The notes under the pieces were generated by a model, which ran no database searches, was not told where the DNA came from, and saw only the letters and a list, made by a program, of their open reading frames with translations. A stretch of DNA of 64,000 bases from Clostridiales bacterium (GTDB taxonomy: Bacteria; Bacillota; Clostridia; Monoglobales; Monoglobaceae), in NCBI GenBank assembly GCA_019419865.1, contig JAHZIG010000004.1:62001-126000 (forward strand). The letters run 5' to 3'. A program made the translations under genes and the position numbers. Shown piece after piece: positions 18,259 through 25,558 of the stretch. The first letter of the stretch is position 1, and each line of letters starts with the position of its first letter.

Positions 18259-19566
18259 TTAGTTTTTTTGTTTGCTTTTAACCTCGATATCTTTTCTTAA
18301 CTCTTCGTGCATATTAAGAGCGTTCTGAGTCAGCATCTCGATCTCATGCTTCTCCCTGTAACGGTCTACCAGAGAACTGTCGATGACCGGATCGCCGACA
18401 TGCGCCGCTTGATACCTGTATATCAGTTTTAGCAATACCGGCGTTATTATCGTCGTCACCACGACGACTATCAATATCGGTCCGAAAAATTCCGGAACCA
18501 TCAATCCCACGGCGGCGCCTTTATTGGCGACGATCAACGCGACCTCGCCTCTCGATATCATTCCGACGCCTATCTTGGTCGCCTGTAAATTCGTATATCC
18601 GCATACTTTAGCTCCAAGTCCGCAGCCTATGATCTTTGTCAAAACCGCCGCTAATAGGATCAACAGCGTAAACCACAATACGTTCGCTGAGATCGAATCC
18701 ATTGTCACGTTAAGACCGACGCTTGCAAAAAATACCGGCGAGAGCATCATAAACGACAACACGTCGAACCTTGAGATCATATAGGACGTTCTCTTTGTCC
18801 CGGACAACAGCAATCCGGCGACAAACGCTCCCGTAATATCCGATACGCCAAACACGACTTCGGCCACATACGCCATTAACAAGCAAAATACAAAACCAAA
18901 AACGCTGAAACGCCGCAAGTCTTTTTTGTAACTGTTCATCCACGGATGCACTATTTTTACAAATATTATCGCAAGGACTCCGCATAATGCGAAGAAACCT
19001 AATATTTTCAATAAAACGATCGGTATGCTGACGCTCGAATCGGCGAAACTTGTTATAATAGTGAGCGCGATTATTCCCAAAACGTCGTCTATCAACGCGG
19101 CTCCGAGTATCGCGTTACCCGATCTTGTAGACAACTTGCCGAGCTCTTTAAGCGTCTCCACCGTTATACTTACCGACGTGGCTGTCAAGACCACTCCGAT
19201 AAATATATTTTGAAGCATGATCCGCGGGTCGTCGCCTTTATTAAACAACGAAGCCACAAGCCAACCGCCGAGCAGCGGCAATATAACGCCGAATAACGCT
19301 ATAACGGACGACGCGATACCGCACTTCTTCAGTTCCTTGATATCGGTCTCCATTCCCGCGTTAAACATCAATACTATGACGCCTATTTCCGATATAGCCT
19401 TTATCAAATCATTACCCTGAATCAACCCTAAACACGCCGGTCCTAAAATAAGACCCGCTAAAAGGGATCCCACAACCTGAGGCATTTGGATCCTTCTCGT
19501 AAGCATACTCAGCAGCTTGGTCGATAAAAGGATCAACGCCAGTTCTAATAAATATTGTACGTCCAC
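18259..19566 (-). CDS. CPA2-type cation:proton antiporter (Kef/NapA-like)
   Basis: Monovalent cation:proton antiporter-2 membrane protein, 435 aa from the GTG at 19566 (an ATG lies 10 codons upstream without a ribosome binding site, whereas CGGAGGT stands 7 nt before the GTG). It has 12-13 membrane helices with the family blocks LLAGLILGPACLG, LIDDVLGIIAL (the conserved DD ion site) and ITGAFVAGLLLSGT. A short charged cytoplasmic tail replaces the RCK/TrkA-N domain of Kef proteins, so it is a plain antiporter. It probably exchanges Na+ or K+ for H+. Confidence 0.85.
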   Translation of the reverse strand: MDVQYLLELALILLSTKLLSMLTRRIQMPQVVGSLLAGLILGPACLGLIQGNDLIKAISEIGVIVLMFNAGMETDIKELKKCGIASSVIALFGVILPLLGGWLVASLFNKGDDPRIMLQNIFIGVVLTATSVSITVETLKELGKLSTRSGNAILGAALIDDVLGIIALTIITSFADSSVSIPIVLLKILGFFALCGVLAIIFVKIVHPWMNSYKKDLRRFSVFGFVFCLLMAYVAEVVFGVSDITGAFVAGLLLSGTKRTSYMISRFDVLSFMMLSPVFFASVGLNVTMDSISANVLWFTLLILLAAVLTKIIGCGLGAKVCGYTNLQATKIGVGMISRGEVALIVANKGAAVGLMVPEFFGPILIVVVVTTIITPVLLKLIYRYQAAHVGDPVIDSSLVDRYREKHEIEMLTQNALNMHEELRKDIEVKSKQKN

Positions 19567-19833
19567 GCTGTTACCTCCGACTATTAGCGTCTCCATATTT
19601 TAAATTATTTTTTTCATTTCTCATAATAAATTATTTTAGCGCAAAGGCCGTTTATTATTATACATTACTCAGTATACAACATTTGTTAAAAAAGTCTATA
19701 TATTTGTCAAAAATAATAGGCTCAATACAACATTTTCAACATAATCACCAATTTAATTCATTATAATTGGCAATAATCTATAAAAATATGTGCAGTTTTT
19801 CTCATCATATTTTTATTATAAAATTTTTCTAAA

Positions 19834-20715
19834 CTAACCGTCCAGATATCTAACGCTTTCCTTTCTGTATTTATTCGGCGTCATGCCAACGACGGATTTA
19901 AACTGTCCTATAAAGTTGCTCTCGCTGAAATACCCGACTTCTTTTGCGATCTGCGATACGGAGTTAATGGTATTTCTAAGCAAGAACTTCGCCTTATTTA
20001 TTCTAAAATGAACGAGGTAATCGTACGGCGTGGTCCCCATCTGCTGTTTAAAAAGCCTGATAAAGTGATATTTTGATATGTTGACCTTATTTATCATATC
20101 GTCGATATTGATCTGGTTCTTATAATTATTTTCGATATAATTTATCACGCTCTTTATATCTTTATAGTGAGTTATCACCCTATTAGTCTCGCCTTTCAAC
20201 TTACTTATCAGCTTTTGAGTCAATATTAAAGTAAGCAGAGACGACAATTCGTCGCTCATCCTCGCATACGAGATAACGTCGCTTCGGGAAGAGAATGAAA
20301 GCAGCCTTGTTATTATATCCTGAGCCTCGCGGTTTCCTTTCATATCGACGGTCAAATACCTATTGTCGTTTATGAGGCTCTCATATGAAGATACTCCCTC
20401 TCCGTCCATATGTATCCACATAAAATTCCAGTGATCGGAAGAAGTCGAATACCTATGAATATTATCGCATTTAATTATGAGAACTCTATTAGGAGTAAGC
20501 CGTATATACTGCTCGTCGATCAATATTTCACCCTCGCCGCTAACAGTATACATCAGATAATATCCCGATCTTCCGCTTCTCTCCGTATAGTAATTGGAAC
20601 GCGCATAGAATTCCCCGATCTCCGTAATATAAAACGGCATGCTATGAGCGATATCGTTTTCCGTTACGATTATCCATTTCGAGTCCTCGCTTATGTCCAT
20701 ATTATACGATAACAT
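19834..20715 (-). CDS. AraC-family transcriptional regulator
   Basis: A sensing domain of about 150 aa (cupin-like AraC arm: YYLMYTVSGEGEILIDEQYIRL, PNRVLIIKCDNIHRY) is followed by the two helix-turn-helix motifs of the AraC/XylS DNA-binding domain (INIDDMINKVNISKYHFIRLFKQ and SVSQIAKEVGYFSESNFIGQFK) near the C-terminus. These proteins usually activate sugar-use genes. The ATG at 20715 is preferred because GGAGGG lies 12 nt upstream, rather than the in-frame ATG at 20739. No sugar operon lies beside it, so its target is unknown. Confidence 0.85.
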   Translation of the reverse strand: MLSYNMDISEDSKWIIVTENDIAHSMPFYITEIGEFYARSNYYTERSGRSGYYLMYTVSGEGEILIDEQYIRLTPNRVLIIKCDNIHRYSTSSDHWNFMWIHMDGEGVSSYESLINDNRYLTVDMKGNREAQDIITRLLSFSSRSDVISYARMSDELSSLLTLILTQKLISKLKGETNRVITHYKDIKSVINYIENNYKNQINIDDMINKVNISKYHFIRLFKQQMGTTPYDYLVHFRINKAKFLLRNTINSVSQIAKEVGYFSESNFIGQFKSVVGMTPNKYRKESVRYLDG

Positions 20716-20930
20716 AACTCTGTTTCTCCCTCCAAACATTACGCTTACGAGCGCATAATCCGCCTAAAAACGCTTATAACGCATCTATGCAAAAAATACG
20801 CTATTTAACCCGAAATAAACAAGCGCATTTTTATAGTTATAAAAAATAATGCAAAAAAACCTATAATATTATACACCCAAAACATAGAAAATTCAACCGC
20901 TATAGCGGTAATAATTAAAATTAATTTTAA

Positions 20931-20995
20931 ATAGCCGACGGGCATACGGAAAACACTGCCGCCGTTTAAACGGCGTGCAGCGTCGCTATTCGGAT
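20931..20995 (-). terminator. Probable sigK terminator
   Basis: A compound hairpin. The outer arms AATAGCGACG and CGTCGGCTATT (minus strand) enclose a long stem around CGCCGTTTAAACGGCG. AT-rich sequence follows on the minus strand, downstream of the sigK 3' part. Confidence 0.45.
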
Positions 20996-21013
20996 ATTTT
21001 AAATCATTTCGAC

Positions 21014-21371
21014 TTAGACGATCCCCTTTCGGAGTTTAGATATAGCTTTCTTTTCAATTCTCGAAACGTACGACCTCGAAATATTCATCATTTTTGCAAT
21101 TTCCCGCTGAGTCAAGCAACGCCCGTCGCCGAGTCCGTAGCGCAGTATCACGATCTCTCTTTCCCTTGGATCGAGTTCGTTTTTTATATTTTCATAAAGC
21201 TTTTTGGTCTGTTCGGATAATTGAAATTCCTCAAATACGCCTTCGCCGTCGGCGCTTATTATATCCATAAGTAAAATGGCGTTGCCCTCTTTATCCGTAC
21301 CGATAGATTCGTTTAACGATACGTCATTTTGACGCTTTTTTTGGTTTCTGATAAGCATTAGGATTTCGTTT
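21014..21371 (-). CDS. sigK: RNA polymerase sigma-K, 3' part (interrupted gene)
   Basis: This is the C-terminal half of the late mother-cell sigma factor. From the core (21369-21371) it encodes NEILMLIRNQKK..., the rest of region 2, then region 4 with ILRYGLGDGRCLTQREIAKMMNISRSYVSRIEKKAISKL, which recognises the -35 element. On its own it lacks regions 1-2 and has no sensible start. An open frame upstream (to 21454) lies inside the recombinase gene and is not sigma-like. Joined to the 5' part at 34312-34640, it gives a 227-aa protein in exact frame. Bacillus names for the two halves are spoIVCB and spoIIIC. Confidence 0.92.
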
Positions 21372-23081
21372 GCTACCCCCTCGTAGCGGCTCTTCGTCGC
21401 CATTGATTTCAGGATACTCGATATTGTCTGAATCTGTGCCAAATAAATACACATGGGCGTTCTTTCCGTCCCATATTACTTTTTTCACAAAGGTACGCAA
21501 TGCCGCACGTTTTTCTTCGATATTCATTGTTCCAAATGAACCTGCAAAAGAACACAGCATATCCCGCAATACGTCAAACTCTTTATCGGACAACTGGTGA
21601 TTTTGCGTCAGGCATTTCAATTCTTCAATCCGATTCTCAATCCCTATCTTTTTCTGGTGCAATTCTTCAATTTGCTGATTAACATATTCATAGGTGGTCG
21701 TACCGTCTGATTGTGCCAATGCCGAAACCAATGCTTTAATCTGTTTTTCAACATCTGCTAATTCTTTTTTACAATTCTCAAGCTGGTTGTCATACTCCTG
21801 TCCGCTTTCGTTCATTTGCTTTTTTGCCCTTTCCAACTGGCGGATAAAGTCGGAGGAATCGTTTGACAGCTTTTTAATATGCTCACATACCAAAGCGTCT
21901 AAAATGTTCCCGTTAGGATTTTTACTGTCACAAAGCTGCATTCTGCTTTTCTCTTTGGTCTGACAAAGATAGCTGTAAATTTGTTCGCCGTCTTTGTTGA
22001 CTCGTTTTGATAACTTCGGGCGCATATAATCGCCGCACTTCCCGCAAAACAGCAAACCCGACAATAAGGCTACATTGCTCCGTGGCTTGCGGTAGGATTT
22101 GGACTTGTTCTGTCCCAGCATTTTTTGCACCTTTACCCAATCCGCCCCGCTGATGATGGGCTTGTGTTTCCCAACGGCAACAATCCATTCTTCCATATCG
22201 TTGATTTGGTTTGCCCGTCCAATGGTCTGTGATGTTTTGTTATAAGCCATAATGCCGCAGGTACCGTCAAATTCGGATTGCTCTGCATAAATTTCAATAT
22301 CTGCCTGCCGGAAATACTCCCATGCGTCCATATCAGCCGCCATGTAGACAGGATTTAGCAGAATGGATTTAATCGTAAATCTTGTAAAGTTCTTTCCGTT
22401 CTTTGTAGTGATATGGTTAACAAGCAAGTATGTTTCTGTTTTGGTAAGCGAGTTTGTCTCTAAAAACTTGCTGAAAATCAATCGAATCAGTTCTGCTTCT
22501 GGTTCGATAATATCTAATTTATATAGTGAACGTGTTTTCCCGTCCGTTGTGGTTTTTTCAACTTTCTCGCTCTTGTAGCCTGTTGGCGTGTTCCCTCCGA
22601 GCCATCTGCCGGTTTTAGCGAGTTCGTGCATATTGTCCCGTATACGCTCTGCAATCGTTTCCCGCTCCAACTGGGAAAATACAGATACCATCATCATCAT
22701 AGCCCTGCCCGTGGGACTTGTGGTATCGAAATTATCCCGAATGGAAATAAATTCAACTTTTCGTTTATCCAGTTCGTCAATGAGTTTTGCAAAATCGCCT
22801 GTGTTACGGCTGATACGGTCTAACCGATAACAGATGATAGTACGGATATTTCCCTCACGCACCTTTTTCATCATGTTAATAAACTGCGGTCTTTGCGTGT
22901 TACCGCCGGAAAAACCCTCGTCTTCATAAATATAAATATCGTCCCCGCCAATCTCGGGGAAATGAAGCGCAATGTACTGACGGCACAACTCAATCTGATT
23001 TTCGATACTTTCACCCTTGCCTGTAAATTTGGATTTTCGGGAGTATATCGCCACACTCCTTTTCTCTTGATTACTTGCCAT
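21324..23081 (-). CDS. Large serine recombinase of the sigK intervening element (SpoIVCA type)
   Basis: Site-specific recombinase of 585 aa in the integrated state. The resolvase domain has the catalytic Ser17 in VAIYSRKS, plus RTIICYRLDRISRN and REGNIRT. A recombinase domain follows (GGNTPTGYKSE...TRFTIKSILLNPVYM), then a zinc ribbon (LLFCGKCGDYM ... YLCQ ... C) and a coiled coil (QLENCKKELADVEKQIKALV). The ATG at 23081 has GGAGG upstream. It reads in the same direction as sigK, and its last 16 codons cross the attachment core and overlap the sigK 3' part in another frame. Its position makes it the enzyme that excises the element to rebuild sigK. Large serine recombinases usually need a directionality factor to excise. 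Confidence 0.9.
   Translation of the reverse strand: MASNQEKRSVAIYSRKSKFTGKGESIENQIELCRQYIALHFPEIGGDDIYIYEDEGFSGGNTQRPQFINMMKKVREGNIRTIICYRLDRISRNTGDFAKLIDELDKRKVEFISIRDNFDTTSPTGRAMMMMVSVFSQLERETIAERIRDNMHELAKTGRWLGGNTPTGYKSEKVEKTTTDGKTRSLYKLDIIEPEAELIRLIFSKFLETNSLTKTETYLLVNHITTKNGKNFTRFTIKSILLNPVYMAADMDAWEYFRQADIEIYAEQSEFDGTCGIMAYNKTSQTIGRANQINDMEEWIVAVGKHKPIISGADWVKVQKMLGQNKSKSYRKPRSNVALLSGLLFCGKCGDYMRPKLSKRVNKDGEQIYSYLCQTKEKSRMQLCDSKNPNGNILDALVCEHIKKLSNDSSDFIRQLERAKKQMNESGQEYDNQLENCKKELADVEKQIKALVSALAQSDGTTTYEYVNQQIEELHQKKIGIENRIEELKCLTQNHQLSDKEFDVLRDMLCSFAGSFGTMNIEEKRAALRTFVKKVIWDGKNAHVYLFGTDSDNIEYPEINGDEEPLRGGSKRNPNAYQKPKKASK
21369..21371 (-). other. Attachment core at the sigK 3' part
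   Basis: The AAA core (TTT on the plus strand) lies in context GTAGC-AAA-CGAAATC on the minus strand. With the core at 34312-34314, exchange here restores codons V-E-N-E-I of sigK. The core is inferred from alignment of the two sigK halves. The exact cut dinucleotide is not known. Confidence 0.75.
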
Positions 23082-23116
23082 ATTGCTTCCTCCAAATATA
23101 ATCACTATTTTTATAA

Positions 23117-23129
23117 CACTATCATAGTG
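23117..23129. promoter_or_regulatory. Palindrome downstream of the recombinase promoter
   Basis: CACTAT-C-ATAGTG is a perfect 6-bp inverted repeat in the leader just after the predicted start of recombinase transcription. It may be an operator for one of the element's HTH proteins. Confidence 0.5.
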
Positions 23130-23140
23130 GCTCTATTTAT

Positions 23141-23169
23141 ATTATAGCAAATAATCTGAGAAAAAGCAA
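23141..23169 (-). promoter_or_regulatory. Sigma-A-like promoter of the recombinase
   Basis: Minus-strand TTGCTT (23164-23169), a 17-bp spacer and TATAAT (23141-23146). It looks vegetative and not SigE-like, so cell-type control of excision may rest on another factor. Confidence 0.65.
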
Positions 23170-23191
23170 AAACTTTTTTGCGAATTCGCAT

Positions 23192-23228
23192 AAAAAATGC
23201 CATGAGAACGGTTTGAATTCTCATGGCA
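23192..23228 (-). terminator. Terminator of the reverse transcriptase gene
   Basis: TGCCATGAGAA (23198-23208) pairs with TTCTCATGGCA (23218-23228), followed on the minus strand by TTTTTTATG. It separates the reverse transcriptase transcript from the recombinase. Confidence 0.9.
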
Positions 23229-23239
23229 AGTATAAAAAA

Positions 23240-24751
23240 CTATGATATACTGTTGTCAAAAGGCTTAATAAATGTTATATGTTTTCTCTTTAAGTTTTTC
23301 CATTCATTTTTTAATTTGCTTTGCGGTAAGACTTCATAAATAAACAACCAATTTCTATTAAAATCACTCTCATTTTTTGAAAGATTTTCAGCATGTTCCT
23401 TATATTTTTTAATATCCGTTCTGTTATCTGTATGAATCGCTGACAAATAGGCAAGCAAAAGAAAAATACAACTATTACTTTTTAAAACATCCTCTATTTT
23501 TACATTATCAAGTTTAAATTTATACTTCAAGCTAAAATATACGGCATAACTTGTAGCTTCATAATTTTGTGTTCTTATTCCATTATTATAAATCATTTGT
23601 GAAATATCAGAAATTTCTGATATTGATACATGAAATGGTGCAAACACATACTCATCCAATAAAGGTATTAAATAAGGATATAGCAATAATAAATGGAAAA
23701 TAGTTTTCACACAATAATTTTTAGCGTTAGATGTTAATTTCTGTTTTCCAAGCACCTTTATTGCATAGTTCAGTATAGCTGAATTCTTTTTATTCTCTTG
23801 CATTAATTCTATTGCTAAGTCTAAATATGCTCTCACTTCTTTGTAATTTAGGTATTCCTTATCTCTAAATATAGAAAATGCATTTATTCTCCGTACCCAT
23901 TGTTCTACAGCCGCTTTTGGCAATTCAACTACTTCTGTCTTTTTATGATTAAGCGTCAACCCATATGCACGTAACTGCTCAGACAATTCCAGTAAAAACG
24001 ATTGTGTATCTTCATATGCAGAAACATAACATGTGTAATCATCAATATTTCTTATATAATCCCACTTCGTACTTAGTTGTGAATCAATTTTAGTTAATAT
24101 TATTTCGGACAATAGATTTGAAGTATGAGGACCTATCAGCAAACCATGAGTTTCGCCATTTGTTGTATTTCGGGTATAGAAATCAATTTGATTATACCAT
24201 AACCTCTCATCTCTTTGATTGTTTTTTGCCTCTTGTTCACCAACCAATGCCCATGCCAACGCATGAGTATATATACTAGGAAAACAGGTTGAAATATCGG
24301 CTTTAACCATATATCGTTTTCCTATTATTAAATCTTCTTCCGGAGAACCATCTATTCTGTAATTATCATAGTTCATTACAAATAAACTATTCTTATTAGC
24401 CATTTTACGAATATGTATTCTACTAACTTTATGTTTTTCATTCGCTGTCATATTTGTAAAGTGTGATTGTAATCGTTCCCAATTATCTTCTAAACATTTG
24501 CATAGTTGCTGATATGAGAACGGATTTGGTATTCCCAATGGTCTTGGAATATTAATATTACGCATATTTTCATAATAAATATATTCATTTGGCTTTTTGG
24601 CAAATTGATGATTAACACTCTTACTATAATTATAAAATTGTTCAGACGTTAAAAATGGGGGTAATTTCTCAGAAAAAAGCCCATGTGCTAATAATCCCTT
24701 ATATAATTCTTCGGAAGAAATATTATTTATCAATCTGCTATATATACTCAT
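23240..24751 (-). CDS. Abi/UG-class reverse transcriptase, candidate anti-phage protein
   Basis: 503-aa protein with a reverse transcriptase core of about residues 60-280. Visible are the motif A-type block KADISTCFPSIYTHALAWAL (Asp152), the B-type block GETHGLLIGPHTSNLLSEIIL (about 199-219), the catalytic pair in YIRNIDDYTCYV (Asp237, Asp238; Y-x-D-D variant N-I-D-D) and GLTLNHKKTEVVEL. The C-terminal 220 residues are helical and match no group II intron maturase (X, D or En) domain. This architecture is that of the Abi and 'unknown group' bacterial reverse transcriptases, several of which defend against phage. It has its own promoter and terminator. Defence is inferred from the family. A retron is unlikely because no typical retron RNA was seen. 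Confidence 0.8.
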   Translation of the reverse strand: MSIYSRLINNISSEELYKGLLAHGLFSEKLPPFLTSEQFYNYSKSVNHQFAKKPNEYIYYENMRNINIPRPLGIPNPFSYQQLCKCLEDNWERLQSHFTNMTANEKHKVSRIHIRKMANKNSLFVMNYDNYRIDGSPEEDLIIGKRYMVKADISTCFPSIYTHALAWALVGEQEAKNNQRDERLWYNQIDFYTRNTTNGETHGLLIGPHTSNLLSEIILTKIDSQLSTKWDYIRNIDDYTCYVSAYEDTQSFLLELSEQLRAYGLTLNHKKTEVVELPKAAVEQWVRRINAFSIFRDKEYLNYKEVRAYLDLAIELMQENKKNSAILNYAIKVLGKQKLTSNAKNYCVKTIFHLLLLYPYLIPLLDEYVFAPFHVSISEISDISQMIYNNGIRTQNYEATSYAVYFSLKYKFKLDNVKIEDVLKSNSCIFLLLAYLSAIHTDNRTDIKKYKEHAENLSKNESDFNRNWLFIYEVLPQSKLKNEWKNLKRKHITFIKPFDNSIS

Positions 24752-24763
24752 ATTACTAACTCC

Positions 24764-24793
24764 GCTATAATAGTTTTAAAAATATATTATAGC
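24764..24793. promoter_or_regulatory. Inverted repeat overlapping the reverse transcriptase promoter
   Basis: GCTATAATA (24764-24772) and TATTATAGC (24785-24793) form a perfect 9-bp inverted repeat that covers the -10 box, as expected for a repressor site. Confidence 0.5.
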
Positions 24794-24814
24794 AGATTTT
24801 GGATTAAAAATCAA
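24786..24814 (-). promoter_or_regulatory. Promoter of the reverse transcriptase gene
   Basis: Minus-strand TTGATT (24809-24814), a 17-bp spacer and TATAAT (24786-24791). The start codon is at 24751, so the leader is short. Confidence 0.7.
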
Positions 24815-24872
24815 TATACAGACGAATTCTGCCGCCTATATCAAAATTTGAACAATAGTGAAAATGTTGTTT

Positions 24873-25082
24873 TTACAATACCTGTTTTCTGATTTTTGCA
24901 ATCTTTCTACGACATGATTCTAATTCTACTGCAATAGAGCCATCTTCTGAATCGGGCTGAAAAAACTGTCTGAGCATTGCCAGTCCATCAGCAACCATAG
25001 CAAGATTAGCCGCTATGACTTCATCAGCAGACAGAGCTTTATTAGTTTGTGGTTTTTCAATTACTTGTATCATTTCATTCAA
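24873..25082 (-). CDS. Small helical protein, first of a related pair
   Basis: 69-aa protein MNEMIQVIEKPQTNKALS... with a helical middle (ANLAMVADGLAMLRQFF) and a basic C-terminus (CRRKIAKIRKQVL). It overlaps the 3' end of the upstream small gene by 8 bp, so the two are translationally coupled. The opening I-x-I-V-E-K-P motif and the helical spacing resemble the neighbour, suggesting an old tandem duplication. The family is not recognised. It lies between the surface operon and the reverse transcriptase and could be a small DNA-binding or directionality factor, but nothing in the sequence proves that. Confidence 0.6.
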   Translation of the reverse strand: MNEMIQVIEKPQTNKALSADEVIAANLAMVADGLAMLRQFFQPDSEDGSIAVELESCRRKIAKIRKQVL

Positions 25083-25314
25083 CAGCCTTTCTCACTTTTG
25101 GATTTGTAGATATAATGAGATTGATTTTCTCTATACAATCATTTAATACATCTGTCATTATACTTTCACTATGGAGTTCAATAACAAGATTTTTTGCTTC
25201 TATCAGACAGTCCAACGCTATTTGAAGATTTACTAATATAATGTCTGTCATATCATTTACATTAGCTGATACTTTTACCTCGACATTTTCAGGCTTTTCA
25301 ACAATAGATATCAT
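25075..25314 (-). CDS. Small helical protein, second of a related pair
   Basis: 79-aa protein MISIVEKPENVEVKVSANVNDM... followed by two predicted helices (IILVNLQIALDCLIEAKNLVIEL and VLNDCIEKINLIIS) and a basic end. A good AAGGAG ribosome binding site precedes the ATG. It resembles the following 69-aa protein in its first ten residues and in helix placement. Function unknown. It starts a two-gene unit that reads towards the reverse transcriptase, which has its own promoter. Confidence 0.6.
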   Translation of the reverse strand: MISIVEKPENVEVKVSANVNDMTDIILVNLQIALDCLIEAKNLVIELHSESIMTDVLNDCIEKINLIISTNPKVRKAVE

Positions 25315-25451
25315 TTTAACATCTCCTTCCGTTCATAACTTCATTTATTCAGGCAGAAATCATTTACATTTTTATAGAGATAATAAGAACCCGACCCGCA
25401 ACGAAATCAAAAATTACGGGCGGGTGCCCCGAAACCTTGTTGCTCCGCAAT

Positions 25452-25481
25452 AAAAAAGTGCCCTGCAACTTGGCAAGGCAC
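25452..25481 (-). terminator. Terminator of the surface-protein operon
   Basis: GTGCCCTGC (25458-25466) pairs with GCAAGGCAC (25473-25481) with one G-U pair, followed on the minus strand by TTTTTTA. Confidence 0.85.
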
Positions 25482-25558
25482 CTATCATCATGTTATTTAC
25501 GTCGATTTTGTCCTGTGGACGTTGATTTTCTATTCAGCGGGCAAGGGCAAGAATATCT

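Noticed and set aside
21372..21454. N-terminal extension of the sigK 3' part to an ATG at 21454
   Set aside because: The region codes for the recombinase in another frame and is not sigma-like. The sigma sequence begins exactly at the core.
23240..24751. Group II intron or retron
   Set aside because: No maturase or endonuclease domain, no intron domain V-like sequence and no typical retron RNA structure was seen around the gene.
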